A stretch of DNA of 64,000 nucleotides from Corynebacterium marinum DSM 44953 (GTDB lineage: Bacteria > Actinomycetota > Actinomycetes > Mycobacteriales > Mycobacteriaceae), in the NCBI RefSeq assembly GCF_000835165.1, contig NZ_CP007790.1:1612001-1676000 (forward strand), written 5' to 3'. Under the pieces are notes generated by a model, which saw only the letters and a program-made list of their open reading frames with translations, ran no database searches and was not told where the DNA came from. The translations under genes and the position numbers were made by a program. Positions 19,903 to 30,666 of this stretch are shown piece by piece; within the stretch, counting starts at the first letter, position 1, and each line of letters opens with the position of its first letter.

Positions 19903-20605
19903 TACCCCGCACATCAACCCTGCGGGCGCGCCGATCGCCACGACGGTGCTCATGCCCGGCGACCCGCTGCGGGCGAAATTCATCGCGGAGACTTACCTCG
20001 ACGACGTCGTCCAGTTCAACGCGGTGCGCAACATGCTCGGCTTCACCGGGACCTGGCAGGGCCACGAGGTCTCGGTGATGGGTTCCGGCATGGGCATCCC
20101 GTCGATCTCCCTGTACGCCCACGAGCTGATCCACGTCTTCGGGGCGGAGAAGCTGGTGCGGGTGGGGTCCTGCGGCGCGCTGCAGCCGGAGCTGGACCTC
20201 TACGAGATCATCGTCGCCCAGGGCGCGTGCACCGATTCGCGTTTCCTCTCCCAGTACAACCTGCCGGGGACCTTTGCGCCGATCGCCTCGTGGAAGCTGC
20301 TCAAGGCCTTCACCGACGAGGCCGCCGCGCGGGACGTGGCCGTCCACGTGGGCAACATCCTCTCCTCGGACGTCTTCTACAACGCCGACGATACCGCGGG
20401 CGCGCGCTGGGCCGGCATGGGCGTGCTCGGCGTGGAGATGGAGTCCGCGGGCCTCTACGCCGTGGCCGCCGACGCGGGGGTCGACGCCCTGGGGGTGTTC
20501 ACCGTCTCCGACAACATCGTCACCGGCCGGGCCACCTCCGCCGCGGAACGCGAGACCGCTTTCACGCAGATGATGGAGCTGGCCCTGCCGTTGGCACGTA
20601 TCTGA
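19895..20605 (+). CDS. deoD: Purine nucleoside phosphorylase, DeoD type
   Basis: DeoD phosphorolyses purine (deoxy)ribonucleosides to base plus (deoxy)ribose 1-phosphate. The 236-residue protein is of normal length and shows TTVLMPGDPLRAKFIAE, VMGSGMGIPSISLYAHELI, VRVGSCGAL, GVEMESAGLY (phosphate and ribose binding) and TVSDNIVTG. It starts inside the end of the cupin gene and converges with the phosphohexomutase gene, overlapping it by 44 nt at the 3' ends. Confidence 0.95.
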   Translation: MPDTPHINPAGAPIATTVLMPGDPLRAKFIAETYLDDVVQFNAVRNMLGFTGTWQGHEVSVMGSGMGIPSISLYAHELIHVFGAEKLVRVGSCGALQPELDLYEIIVAQGACTDSRFLSQYNLPGTFAPIASWKLLKAFTDEAAARDVAVHVGNILSSDVFYNADDTAGARWAGMGVLGVEMESAGLYAVAADAGVDALGVFTVSDNIVTGRATSAAERETAFTQMMELALPLARI

Positions 20606-22055
20606 GCAGGCGACCGAGCCGCTCCTCGGCCTCCTTCCGGGTCGGGGCTACCGCCTCCAGGTAGCACTTGAGCTTCGGCTCGGTGCCGGACGGCCGCACA
20701 ATGACGCGGTCCCCCTCCGGCGTGCGGAGGATGCGCCCGGGTGTGCCCGGCAGCTCCGTGAAACCCTCCAGCTGCGCCAACGCCGCGGCCGGATCCGCCG
20801 TGCGGAAGGAGACCTGCCGGGTCAGGTAGTGGCCGAAGCGTTCACCGAGTTGCCCGAGGAGATCGAGCAGGTCGACCCGGGACGCCAGCTCCGCCACCCG
20901 CAGGCAGGCGGTGATCCCGTCCTTGTCGCCGACGAATTCGGGGTCGGTGCAGTAGCCGAGGGCCTCCTCGTAGCCGTAGATCAGGCCCGGGACCCGGGCA
21001 ATCCACTTGAAACCCGTCAGGGTCGTCTCAAAGCCCAGTCCGTGGTGCGCGGCGATCCTGCCCAGCAGGCGGGAGGAGACGATCGAGCAGGCCAGCACGC
21101 CGCCCTCCGCCCGCGAGGCGATGTCCCAGCCCAGCAGCGCGCCCACCTCGTCGCCGGTCAGCTGCCGCCACCCACCGGCGTCGGGGACGGCCACCGCGCA
21201 GCGGTCGGCGTCCGGGTCCAGCGCCAGGATGAGCCCGGCACCGACCCTGTCCGCCGTGGCGCAGGCCAGGTCGAGTGTTCCGGGTTCCTCCGGGTTGGGA
21301 AAGTCCACGGTGGGGAAATCCGGGTCCGGGTCATGCTGCTCGGCCACCGGGGTGACCCGGTCGAAGCCGGCCCGCCGCAAGGCCTCGAGCAGGACTCCGC
21401 CGCCCACCCCGTGCAAGGCGGTGACGACGACGTGCGGCGGGGAGGAGGGGGCGTCGACAAGCGGGACCGCCCGGGCGAGATAGTCCTCGAGCACGTCGAC
21501 CTCCCGGATGCGCCCGGTGGAGCGCGGCACCTCGTCGGCCCAGCCGGCGGCGTCGATCGCGGCGGCTATCTCCGCGTCCGCCGGCGGGATGATCTGGGTA
21601 CCGGTGCGGTCGTAGACCTTGTATCCGTTGTCGGCCGCCGGGTTGTGGGAGGCGGTGACCATGACGCCGGCGTCGGCCTGCAGGTGCCGCACCGCGAAGG
21701 CGGTGACCGGGGTGGGCAGCTGCGGCGGGAGCAGGAGAACCTCCACGCCGGCGGCGGAGAGCACCTCGGCGGTGACCTGGCGGAACATCGCTGAACCGTG
21801 GCGCGCGTCGCAGCCGACCACGACGCGGGTGCCGGGCCCCAGCCAGGCGGCCAGACCGGCGGTGGTGCGGGTGACGGTGGCGGCGTTCATCGCCGTCTGC
21901 CCTCCCCCAACCGGCCCGCGCAGCCCGGCGGTGCCGAAGGACAGGGGCCCGGCGAAGCGTTCGGCCAGTTTCGGCGAACGTTCAGCGATCCAGCGCAGCA
22001 CCTCCGCGCGGGTCACCGGGTCCGGGTCGTGCGCGGCCCACTCCGCGGGGTTCAT
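20562..22055 (-). CDS. pmmB: Alpha-D-phosphohexomutase family protein (PmmB-like), possible phosphopentomutase
   Basis: This 497-residue protein has the four-domain phosphohexomutase architecture: phosphoserine loop [16 protein letters not shown], metal loop DPDADRC, sugar-binding stretch GYEEALGY and phosphate-binding [12 protein letters not shown] near the C-terminus. By family it could interconvert hexose 1- and 6-phosphates. Its start overlaps the deoC stop (ATGA), and deoD and cdd flank the pair, so I infer that it may convert (deoxy)ribose 1-phosphate to the 5-phosphate for DeoC. Starts at ATG 22055. Confidence 0.88.
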   Translation of the reverse strand: MNPAEWAAHDPDPVTRAEVLRWIAERSPKLAERFAGPLSFGTAGLRGPVGGGQTAMNAATVTRTTAGLAAWLGPGTRVVVGCDARHGSAMFRQVTAEVLSAAGVEVLLLPPQLPTPVTAFAVRHLQADAGVMVTASHNPAADNGYKVYDRTGTQIIPPADAEIAAAIDAAGWADEVPRSTGRIREVDVLEDYLARAVPLVDAPSSPPHVVVTALHGVGGGVLLEALRRAGFDRVTPVAEQHDPDPDFPTVDFPNPEEPGTLDLACATADRVGAGLILALDPDADRCAVAVPDAGGWRQLTGDEVGALLGWDIASRAEGGVLACSIVSSRLLGRIAAHHGLGFETTLTGFKWIARVPGLIYGYEEALGYCTDPEFVGDKDGITACLRVAELASRVDLLDLLGQLGERFGHYLTRQVSFRTADPAAALAQLEGFTELPGTPGRILRTPEGDRVIVRPSGTEPKLKCYLEAVAPTRKEAEERLGRLLRYVPTAGPAPSSA

Positions 22056-22705
22056 TCCAACCCGGCGAGCACCGCCGCCGAGGCGGAGCAGCCCAGGCGG
22101 GTCGCGCCGGCCCCGATCATCGCCAGCGCGGTCGCGGTGTCGCGGATGCCGCCGGAGGCCTTGATGCCCAGGCGGCCGCCGACGGCTGCGTGCATGACCT
22201 CCACGGCGTGCACCGTGGCGCCGCCGGCCGGGTGGAAACCGGTGGAGGTCTTGACGAAGTCCGCCCCCGCCCGTTCGGCGGCCCGGCAGCAGCGGGTGAT
22301 CTGCTCGTCGGAGAGCACCGCCGTCTCCAGGATGACTTTGAGCACAGCGTGCGGGACGGCGTCGCGCACCGCGCGGATGTCGGATTCCACCGCCTCGAAC
22401 TCGTGCTCCAGGGCGAAGGAGAGGTTGATCACCATGTCCACCTCGTCCGCCCCGGTGCTCACGGCCAGCGCGGCCTCGGCCGCCTTGATGTGGCTGTGGT
22501 GGGCACCGGAGGGGAAACCGCACACGGTGGCCACCTTCAGGCCCGCCGGGGCTGCGACCGGCAGCCTGGACGGGGAAACGCACACCGAGTACACCCCGAG
22601 CCCGGCGGCCTCCCCGATGAGCTCCGCCACGTCGGCGGGCGTGGCCTCCGGTGTGAGCAGGGTGTGGTCGATGTACTGGGCGAGCCGTGCGCGCGTGAGA
22701 GTCAT
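22052..22705 (-). CDS. deoC: Deoxyribose-phosphate aldolase
   Basis: DeoC splits 2-deoxyribose 5-phosphate to acetaldehyde and glyceraldehyde 3-phosphate. The 217-residue class I aldolase shows [11 protein letters not shown], Asp in [10 protein letters not shown], the lysine in VLKVILET and the Schiff-base lysine in FVKTSTGF, then [10 protein letters not shown]. It starts at ATG 22705 and overlaps the mutase start, so the two are translated together. cdd is divergent from it. Confidence 0.95.
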   Translation of the reverse strand: MTLTRARLAQYIDHTLLTPEATPADVAELIGEAAGLGVYSVCVSPSRLPVAAPAGLKVATVCGFPSGAHHSHIKAAEAALAVSTGADEVDMVINLSFALEHEFEAVESDIRAVRDAVPHAVLKVILETAVLSDEQITRCCRAAERAGADFVKTSTGFHPAGGATVHAVEVMHAAVGGRLGIKASGGIRDTATALAMIGAGATRLGCSASAAVLAGLE

Positions 22706-22763
22706 ACCCTCCAGTTCTAGCCGATTCTGTCTAGAGTCGGAGACCCCGCCCCAAGGAGACCCG

Positions 22764-23156
22764 ATGCTTCTCGACGCCGCCCGCACCGCCGCCGCCCACG
22801 CCTACGCCCCCTACAGCGGTTTTCAGGTCGGCGCGGCACTGCGCACCACCACCGGCGAGGTGTTCACCGGCTGCAACGTGGAGAACGCCTCCTTCGGGGA
22901 GACCATCTGCGCCGAGCGCAATGCCGTGACCACCATGGTCGCCGCCGGCCACCGGGAGATCGACACCATCGCGGTGACCGGGTCGACGGACCCGTGCTGG
23001 CCGTGCGGCGCCTGCCGCCAGGTGCTCGCCGAGTTCGGGTGCCGGCGCGTCGTCGTGGCGGGGCCGGACGGCGCCGTCGAGGTGGATTTCGCCGACCTGC
23101 TCCCCCACTCTTTCGCCCTGAAAACGGCGAAAACCCCGCCCGATGGGCGGGGTTGA
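22764..23156 (+). CDS. cdd: Cytidine deaminase
   Basis: Cdd deaminates cytidine and deoxycytidine. The 130-residue zinc enzyme shows the metal and catalytic residues in CAERNA and PCGACRQVL, and the substrate motif [19 protein letters not shown] precedes the ATG at 22764, and TAGAGT at 22732-22737 is a likely -10. The last codons (TPPDGRG and stop) are made of the terminator hairpin, so the C-terminal tail is dictated by RNA structure. Confidence 0.95.
   Translation: MLLDAARTAAAHAYAPYSGFQVGAALRTTTGEVFTGCNVENASFGETICAERNAVTTMVAAGHREIDTIAVTGSTDPCWPCGACRQVLAEFGCRRVVVAGPDGAVEVDFADLLPHSFALKTAKTPPDGRG
23132..23154. terminator. Bidirectional terminator shared by cdd and rpsP
   Basis: A perfect 10-bp stem AACCCCGCCC / GGGCGGGGTT with a 3-nt loop lies inside the last codons of cdd and 15 nt after the rpsP stop. 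On the minus strand it is followed by TTTT and later another TTTT, so it is strongest for rpsP. Confidence 0.85.
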
Positions 23157-23169
23157 GCACTCGAGTGAA

Positions 23170-23691
23170 TTACTCGGCAGCTTCCTCGGAAGCCTCCTCA
23201 GCGGGAGCCTCCTCGGCGGCCTTGGCCTCGGCGGCAGCCTTGTCAGCGGCCTCCTTCTCGGCGGCGGCCTTCTCAGCAGCAGCCTTGGCCTCGGCCTCTT
23301 CCTTGGCCTTGCGCTTCTTCTCGGTGACGGCCTCGACGGACGGGCCCTCGTTGGCCTCGGCCAGAGCCTGGTTGAACAGGTCGATCTTGGACGGCTTCTC
23401 CTCGGCCACGCGCAGGGTGCCCTCGGCGCCCTCGATGCCCTTGTACTTCTGCCAGTCGCCGGTCACCTTGAGCAGTGCCAGGACGGACTCGGTCGGCTGG
23501 GCGCCGACTCCCAGCCAGTACTGTGCGCGCTCGGAGTTGATCTTGATGATGGACGGGTCCTGCTTCGGCTCGTAGATGCCGATGTTCTCGATGACCTTGC
23601 CGTCGCGGCGGGTGCGTGCGTCAGCGATGACGACGCGGTAGTGCGGGGTACGGATCTTGCCGAGACGCTGCAGCTTGATCTTGACAGCCAT
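23170..23691 (-). CDS. rpsP: 30S ribosomal protein S16 with long charged tail
   Basis: S16 is a small-subunit assembly protein. The core, about residues 1-120, is standard ([32 protein letters not shown]). About 50 further residues form a Lys/Glu/Ala-rich helix-like tail ([11 protein letters not shown]...), giving 173 residues against the usual 80-100; corynebacteria and relatives often have such tails. It is separated from rimM-trmD by nucleoside genes. The leader of about 130 nt contains two small inverted repeats. Confidence 0.97.
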   Translation of the reverse strand: MAVKIKLQRLGKIRTPHYRVVIADARTRRDGKVIENIGIYEPKQDPSIIKINSERAQYWLGVGAQPTESVLALLKVTGDWQKYKGIEGAEGTLRVAEEKPSKIDLFNQALAEANEGPSVEAVTEKKRKAKEEAEAKAAAEKAAAEKEAADKAAAEAKAAEEAPAEEASEEAAE

Positions 23692-23828
23692 GGTGGCTCC
23701 TTTAAGTCACTGGGTAGTACAGACATCCGTCAGGGATTCGACGGACCGGTTCAACCCTTGGGTTTCACCTGCGTGTGACATTGCCGGCCGACCGTGGTCG
23801 GTGACGGTGCTACGCAGGAACGCCCAAA

Positions 23829-23834
23829 ACTATA
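23829..23834 (-). promoter_or_regulatory. Candidate -10 element for rpsP
   Basis: TATAGT on the minus strand overlaps the stop codon of the radical SAM gene and lies about 138 nt before rpsP. No good -35 is visible. The leader it would produce has hairpins at 23788-23801 (CCGACC/GGTCGG) and 23753-23764. Confidence 0.3.
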
Positions 23835-24993
23835 CGGGCTGGCCGGCTCTTTCCGGAAATCGCCGAGCATCGGGAACGTAGGAGCAGGTCGGATCGGAGG
23901 CCAGCGGGTCGCCCGTGACGGCGTACGCCGTGGACCGGGAACCGCCACAGACCGCGGCGAACTCGCAGACCGAGCACTTCCCCTTCCACGTCGACGGGTC
24001 CCGCAGGGAGCGGAACACCGGGGAGTCCGAATAGATCTCCGGCAGGGGCGAGTCCTTGACGTTGCCGCAGCGCAACGGCAGGAAACCGTTCGGGTAGACG
24101 TCCCCCAGGTGGTCGATGAACACGAAACCGCTGCCCGCGTTGACCGCCATCGGCGGGCGGGGCTGGCGGGGGTTGGCCGGACGGTCCCCGAGCAGCAGGG
24201 CGGTTTCTGAGGTGAGGTAGCGGTACAGCTCCCCGCCCTCGTAGGCCTGCCCCTGCGCCCGCTGCAGCACCACGCGGCGGTACTGGGGTGCCTCGGTGGT
24301 CTTGACGGCCACCCGGTCGGACACGTCGTGGAGCCAGTGGAGGACGTCCTCGCGTTCGTCCGCGCTCAACGCGCCCAGCCCGGCGCCGCGGCCGGTGGGC
24401 ACGAGGAAGAAGACGCTCCACAGCCTCGCCCCCAGGTCGATGACGCGGGCCAGCATGGCCGGGGCCTCACGGACGTTGCCGGCGGTCAGCGTCGAGTTGA
24501 TCTGCAGGCGGAAACCGACGTCCGTGACCACCTGCGCCATCCTGACCGTCTGGTCGAAGGTGCCGGCGAAGCCGCGGAAGTGGTCGTGGGTGGCGGCTTC
24601 CGCACCGTCCAGGGAGAGCGACAGCGCCGAACCGCCCGCGGCGCGCATGTCCTCGAGCTTTTCGCGGGTCAGGCGCGGCGTCACCGAGGGGGACAGGGAG
24701 ATGTTGAGCCCGAGATCCGTGCCGTAGCGGGTGAGTTCCGCCAGGTCGCCGCGCTCGAAGGGGTCTCCCCCGGTGAGCACCACCAGGGGCCGCGGGTGCT
24801 CGTAGCTGGCCAGCGAGTCCAGGAGCGCGAAGCCCTCCCCGGTGCTCAACTGGCCGGGCGCCGGCTCATGCTGGGCGTCGGCCCGGCAGTGCCGGCAGAT
24901 CAGCTGGCAGGCGCGGGTGACCTCCCAGATGGCGATGAACGGCTTGACGTTGAGGTCGTGGCGGACCTGGCGGACCATGGGGCTGCGAGTCAT
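23830..24993 (-). CDS. Radical SAM/SPASM domain protein (TIGR04053-like)
   Basis: This 387-residue protein has the radical-SAM cluster motif CxxxCxxC (ACQLICRHCRAD) near residue 30, the GGDPFERGD SAM-binding stretch, and a C-terminal SPASM-type Cys cluster (GKCSVCEFAAVCGG, later TCSY) that would hold auxiliary FeS clusters. It resembles actinobacterial proteins related to peptide or heme-modifying enzymes (TIGR04053 group; named from memory). No precursor peptide or partner gene is adjacent, so the substrate is unknown. Starts at ATG 24993, after ffh. Confidence 0.85.
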   Translation of the reverse strand: MTRSPMVRQVRHDLNVKPFIAIWEVTRACQLICRHCRADAQHEPAPGQLSTGEGFALLDSLASYEHPRPLVVLTGGDPFERGDLAELTRYGTDLGLNISLSPSVTPRLTREKLEDMRAAGGSALSLSLDGAEAATHDHFRGFAGTFDQTVRMAQVVTDVGFRLQINSTLTAGNVREAPAMLARVIDLGARLWSVFFLVPTGRGAGLGALSADEREDVLHWLHDVSDRVAVKTTEAPQYRRVVLQRAQGQAYEGGELYRYLTSETALLLGDRPANPRQPRPPMAVNAGSGFVFIDHLGDVYPNGFLPLRCGNVKDSPLPEIYSDSPVFRSLRDPSTWKGKCSVCEFAAVCGGSRSTAYAVTGDPLASDPTCSYVPDARRFPERAGQPV

Positions 24994-25036
24994 ACCCCCC
25001 AGATTAAACCCGGAAGGTCCCGTAACAAAGAACGGG

Positions 25037-26638
25037 CTATTTCTTGCCGCCCTTACCGAAGTCCAGATTGTCCAGGTCGATGTTCTCCATGCCCTTGGGC
25101 AGATTCGGCATCCCCGGGAGGTTGGGCATGCCCCCGGCGGCGCCCAGCTGCTGCTGCAGCTGCGCCATGTCCGGCATCCCCGGCGGCATTCCCGGCATTC
25201 CGCCCGGCATCTGACGCATCGGCTTACGCTTGCCGCCCTTGCCCTTGCGCCCCTTGGGCTTCTTCTTGGTGGCCGAGCGCTGCAGACCGCCGCCCGGCAT
25301 TCCCATCTGGCCGGCCATCTTGCCCATCATCTTCTTGGCCTCGAAGAAACGCTCGACGAGCTGGTTGACGTCGGTGACGGTGACGCCGGAACCGGCCGCG
25401 ATGCGCTTGCGGCGCGACGCGTTGAGGATCTTGGGGTCGTTGCGCTCGGACGGGGTCATGCCGCGGATGATGGCCTGGACGCGGTCGAGCTGCTTCTCGT
25501 CGACCATGTCCGCCATGTCGTTCATCTGCTTGCCGCCGGGCAGCATCTTGAGGATGTTGCCGAGCGGGCCCATCCGGCGGATCATGAGCATCTGGTCGAG
25601 GAAGTCCTCGAGCGTGAGCTCGCCGGAGGTCATCTTGGCGGCGGTCTCCTCCGCCTTCTGGTGGTCGAGGACCTGTTCGGCCTGCTCGATGAGGCTGAGT
25701 ACGTCGCCCATGCCGAGGATGCGGCTGGCCATGCGCTCAGGGTGGAAGACGTCGAAGTCCTCGAGCTTCTCGCCGGTGGAGGCGAACATGATGGGCTTGC
25801 CGGTGACCTCGCGGATCGACAGCGCGGCGCCGCCGCGGGCATCGCCGTCGAGCTTGGTCAGGACGACACCCGTGAAGTCGACGCCGTCGCGGAAGGCCTC
25901 CGCGGTGTTGACCGCATCCTGGCCGATCATGGCGTCGATGACGAAGAGGACCTCGTCGGGGTTGACGGCGTCGCGGATGTTGCGCGCCTGCGTCATCAGC
26001 GTCTCGTCGATGCCGAGGCGGCCGGCGGTGTCGACGATGACCACGTCGTGCTGGGTGCGCCTGGCCTCCTCGATGCCGGCCTGCGCCACGGCGACCGGAT
26101 CGCCGTGGGAGGTGCCCATCTCGTGGGAGTGGGAGTCGAGGGAGGTTCCCGGGTCGGGGGCGAAGGTGGGGACGCCGGCGCGCTCGCCGACGATCTGCAG
26201 CTGCTGGACCGCGCCCGGGCGCTGCAGGTCGCAGGCGACCAGCATCGGCGTGTGGCCCTGCTTGGTCAGGTGCTTGGCCAGCTTGCCCGCCAGGGTGGTT
26301 TTGCCAGCGCCCTGGAGACCGGCGAGCATGATGACGGTCGGCGGGGTCTTCGCCAGCTGGAGGCGGCGGGTCTCGCCGCCGAGGATCTGGACGAGCTCCT
26401 CGTTGACGATCTTGACCACCTGCTGGGCAGGGTTCAGCGCCTCCGAGACCTCGGCGCCGGCGGCGCGTTCCTTGATCCGTTTGATGAACCCCCGGACGAC
26501 CGGCAGGGAGACATCGGCCTCGAGGAGGGCGAGCCGGATTTCCCTGGCCGTGGCGCTGATGTCGGCCTCGGTCAGCTTGCCTTTCCCGCGCAGCCCGGTG
26601 AGGGCACCGGTGAGACGGTCTGAAAGAGACTCAAACAC
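25037..26638 (-). CDS. ffh: Signal recognition particle protein Ffh (SRP54)
   Basis: Ffh binds 4.5S RNA and signal sequences and delivers ribosomes to FtsY. The 533-residue protein has the N domain (MFESLSDRLTGAL), a GTPase domain with GLQGAGKTTLAGKLA, VDTAGRLG, TKLDGDARGG, and a Met-rich M domain ending in Gly/Met/Pro-rich repeats (GGMPGMPPGMPD). It starts at a GTG read from 26638 with GGGAG upstream. FtsY lies about 4 kb upstream on the same strand. Confidence 0.97.
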   Translation of the reverse strand: MFESLSDRLTGALTGLRGKGKLTEADISATAREIRLALLEADVSLPVVRGFIKRIKERAAGAEVSEALNPAQQVVKIVNEELVQILGGETRRLQLAKTPPTVIMLAGLQGAGKTTLAGKLAKHLTKQGHTPMLVACDLQRPGAVQQLQIVGERAGVPTFAPDPGTSLDSHSHEMGTSHGDPVAVAQAGIEEARRTQHDVVIVDTAGRLGIDETLMTQARNIRDAVNPDEVLFVIDAMIGQDAVNTAEAFRDGVDFTGVVLTKLDGDARGGAALSIREVTGKPIMFASTGEKLEDFDVFHPERMASRILGMGDVLSLIEQAEQVLDHQKAEETAAKMTSGELTLEDFLDQMLMIRRMGPLGNILKMLPGGKQMNDMADMVDEKQLDRVQAIIRGMTPSERNDPKILNASRRKRIAAGSGVTVTDVNQLVERFFEAKKMMGKMAGQMGMPGGGLQRSATKKKPKGRKGKGGKRKPMRQMPGGMPGMPPGMPDMAQLQQQLGAAGGMPNLPGMPNLPKGMENIDLDNLDFGKGGKK

Positions 26639-26679
26639 TAGGACACTCTCCCTGCTATCGACGTTTTAACTCCCCCATG

Positions 26680-30459
<3,780 letters not shown>

Positions 30460-30483
30460 GGATTCCCGCCTTTCATTACCTGT

Positions 30484-30504
30484 TGCCCGACAGGTTATCG
30501 GGCA
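30484..30504 (-). promoter_or_regulatory. Inverted repeat in the amtB leader
   Basis: TGCCCGA (30484-30490) and TCGGGCA (30498-30504) form a 7-bp stem with a 7-nt loop between the promoter and the amtB start. The hexamer ACAGGT within it recurs inverted at 30478-30483 and direct at 30547-30552, so DNA binding by a regulator is also possible. Confidence 0.4.
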
Positions 30505-30511
30505 CGTGAGT

Positions 30512-30554
30512 AACTATAGACTGACCGAAACCGTTTCGATAGTACGACAGGTAA
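30512..30554 (-). promoter_or_regulatory. amtB promoter with two AmtR-like sites
   Basis: AmtR of C. glutamicum binds tttCTATN6AtAGat/aA. Two approximate matches occur on the plus strand: CTAT-N6-ACCGAAA from 30514, and TTTCGAT-N6-ACAGGTAA at 30534-30554. A TATAGT -10 for amtB (30518-30513, minus) overlaps the first. A perfect CGAAAC-C-GTTTCG palindrome lies at 30526-30538. Repression by AmtR under nitrogen excess is inferred from motif, position and operon content. Confidence 0.5.
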
Positions 30555-30590
30555 CTTTTTCGGGCGGTTGCCCCCGACGATTCACCCCGG

Positions 30591-30642
30591 AAAAACGACA
30601 TCACCCAACCCCGCCTGCATGAGCAGACCTGGTTGGGTGATG
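30591..30642 (-). terminator. Terminator of ftsY
   Basis: A perfect 12-bp stem CATCACCCAACC / GGTTGGGTGATG with a 20-nt loop lies 24 nt after the ftsY stop and is followed on the minus strand by TCGTTTTT. Textbook intrinsic terminator that separates ftsY from amtB. Confidence 0.9.
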
Positions 30643-30666
30643 CCCCGATTCACGGGTTCGGAATCC

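Noticed and set aside
25019..25036. Small inverted repeat CCCGT...ACGGG before the ffh stop as a terminator
   Set aside because: Only 5 bp of stem with no U tract on either strand, and it overlaps the ffh to radical SAM junction where read-through is likely.
24842..26623. 593-codon open frame antisense to ffh
   Set aside because: Translation is dominated by Val, Asp, Leu and Gly and has no family pattern, while the opposite strand encodes a complete SRP54.
30510..30531. GlnR-type box (GTnAC-n6-GAAAC) upstream of amtB
   Set aside because: GTAAC and GAAAC are present but 12 nt apart instead of 6, and corynebacteria use AmtR rather than GlnR for this operon.
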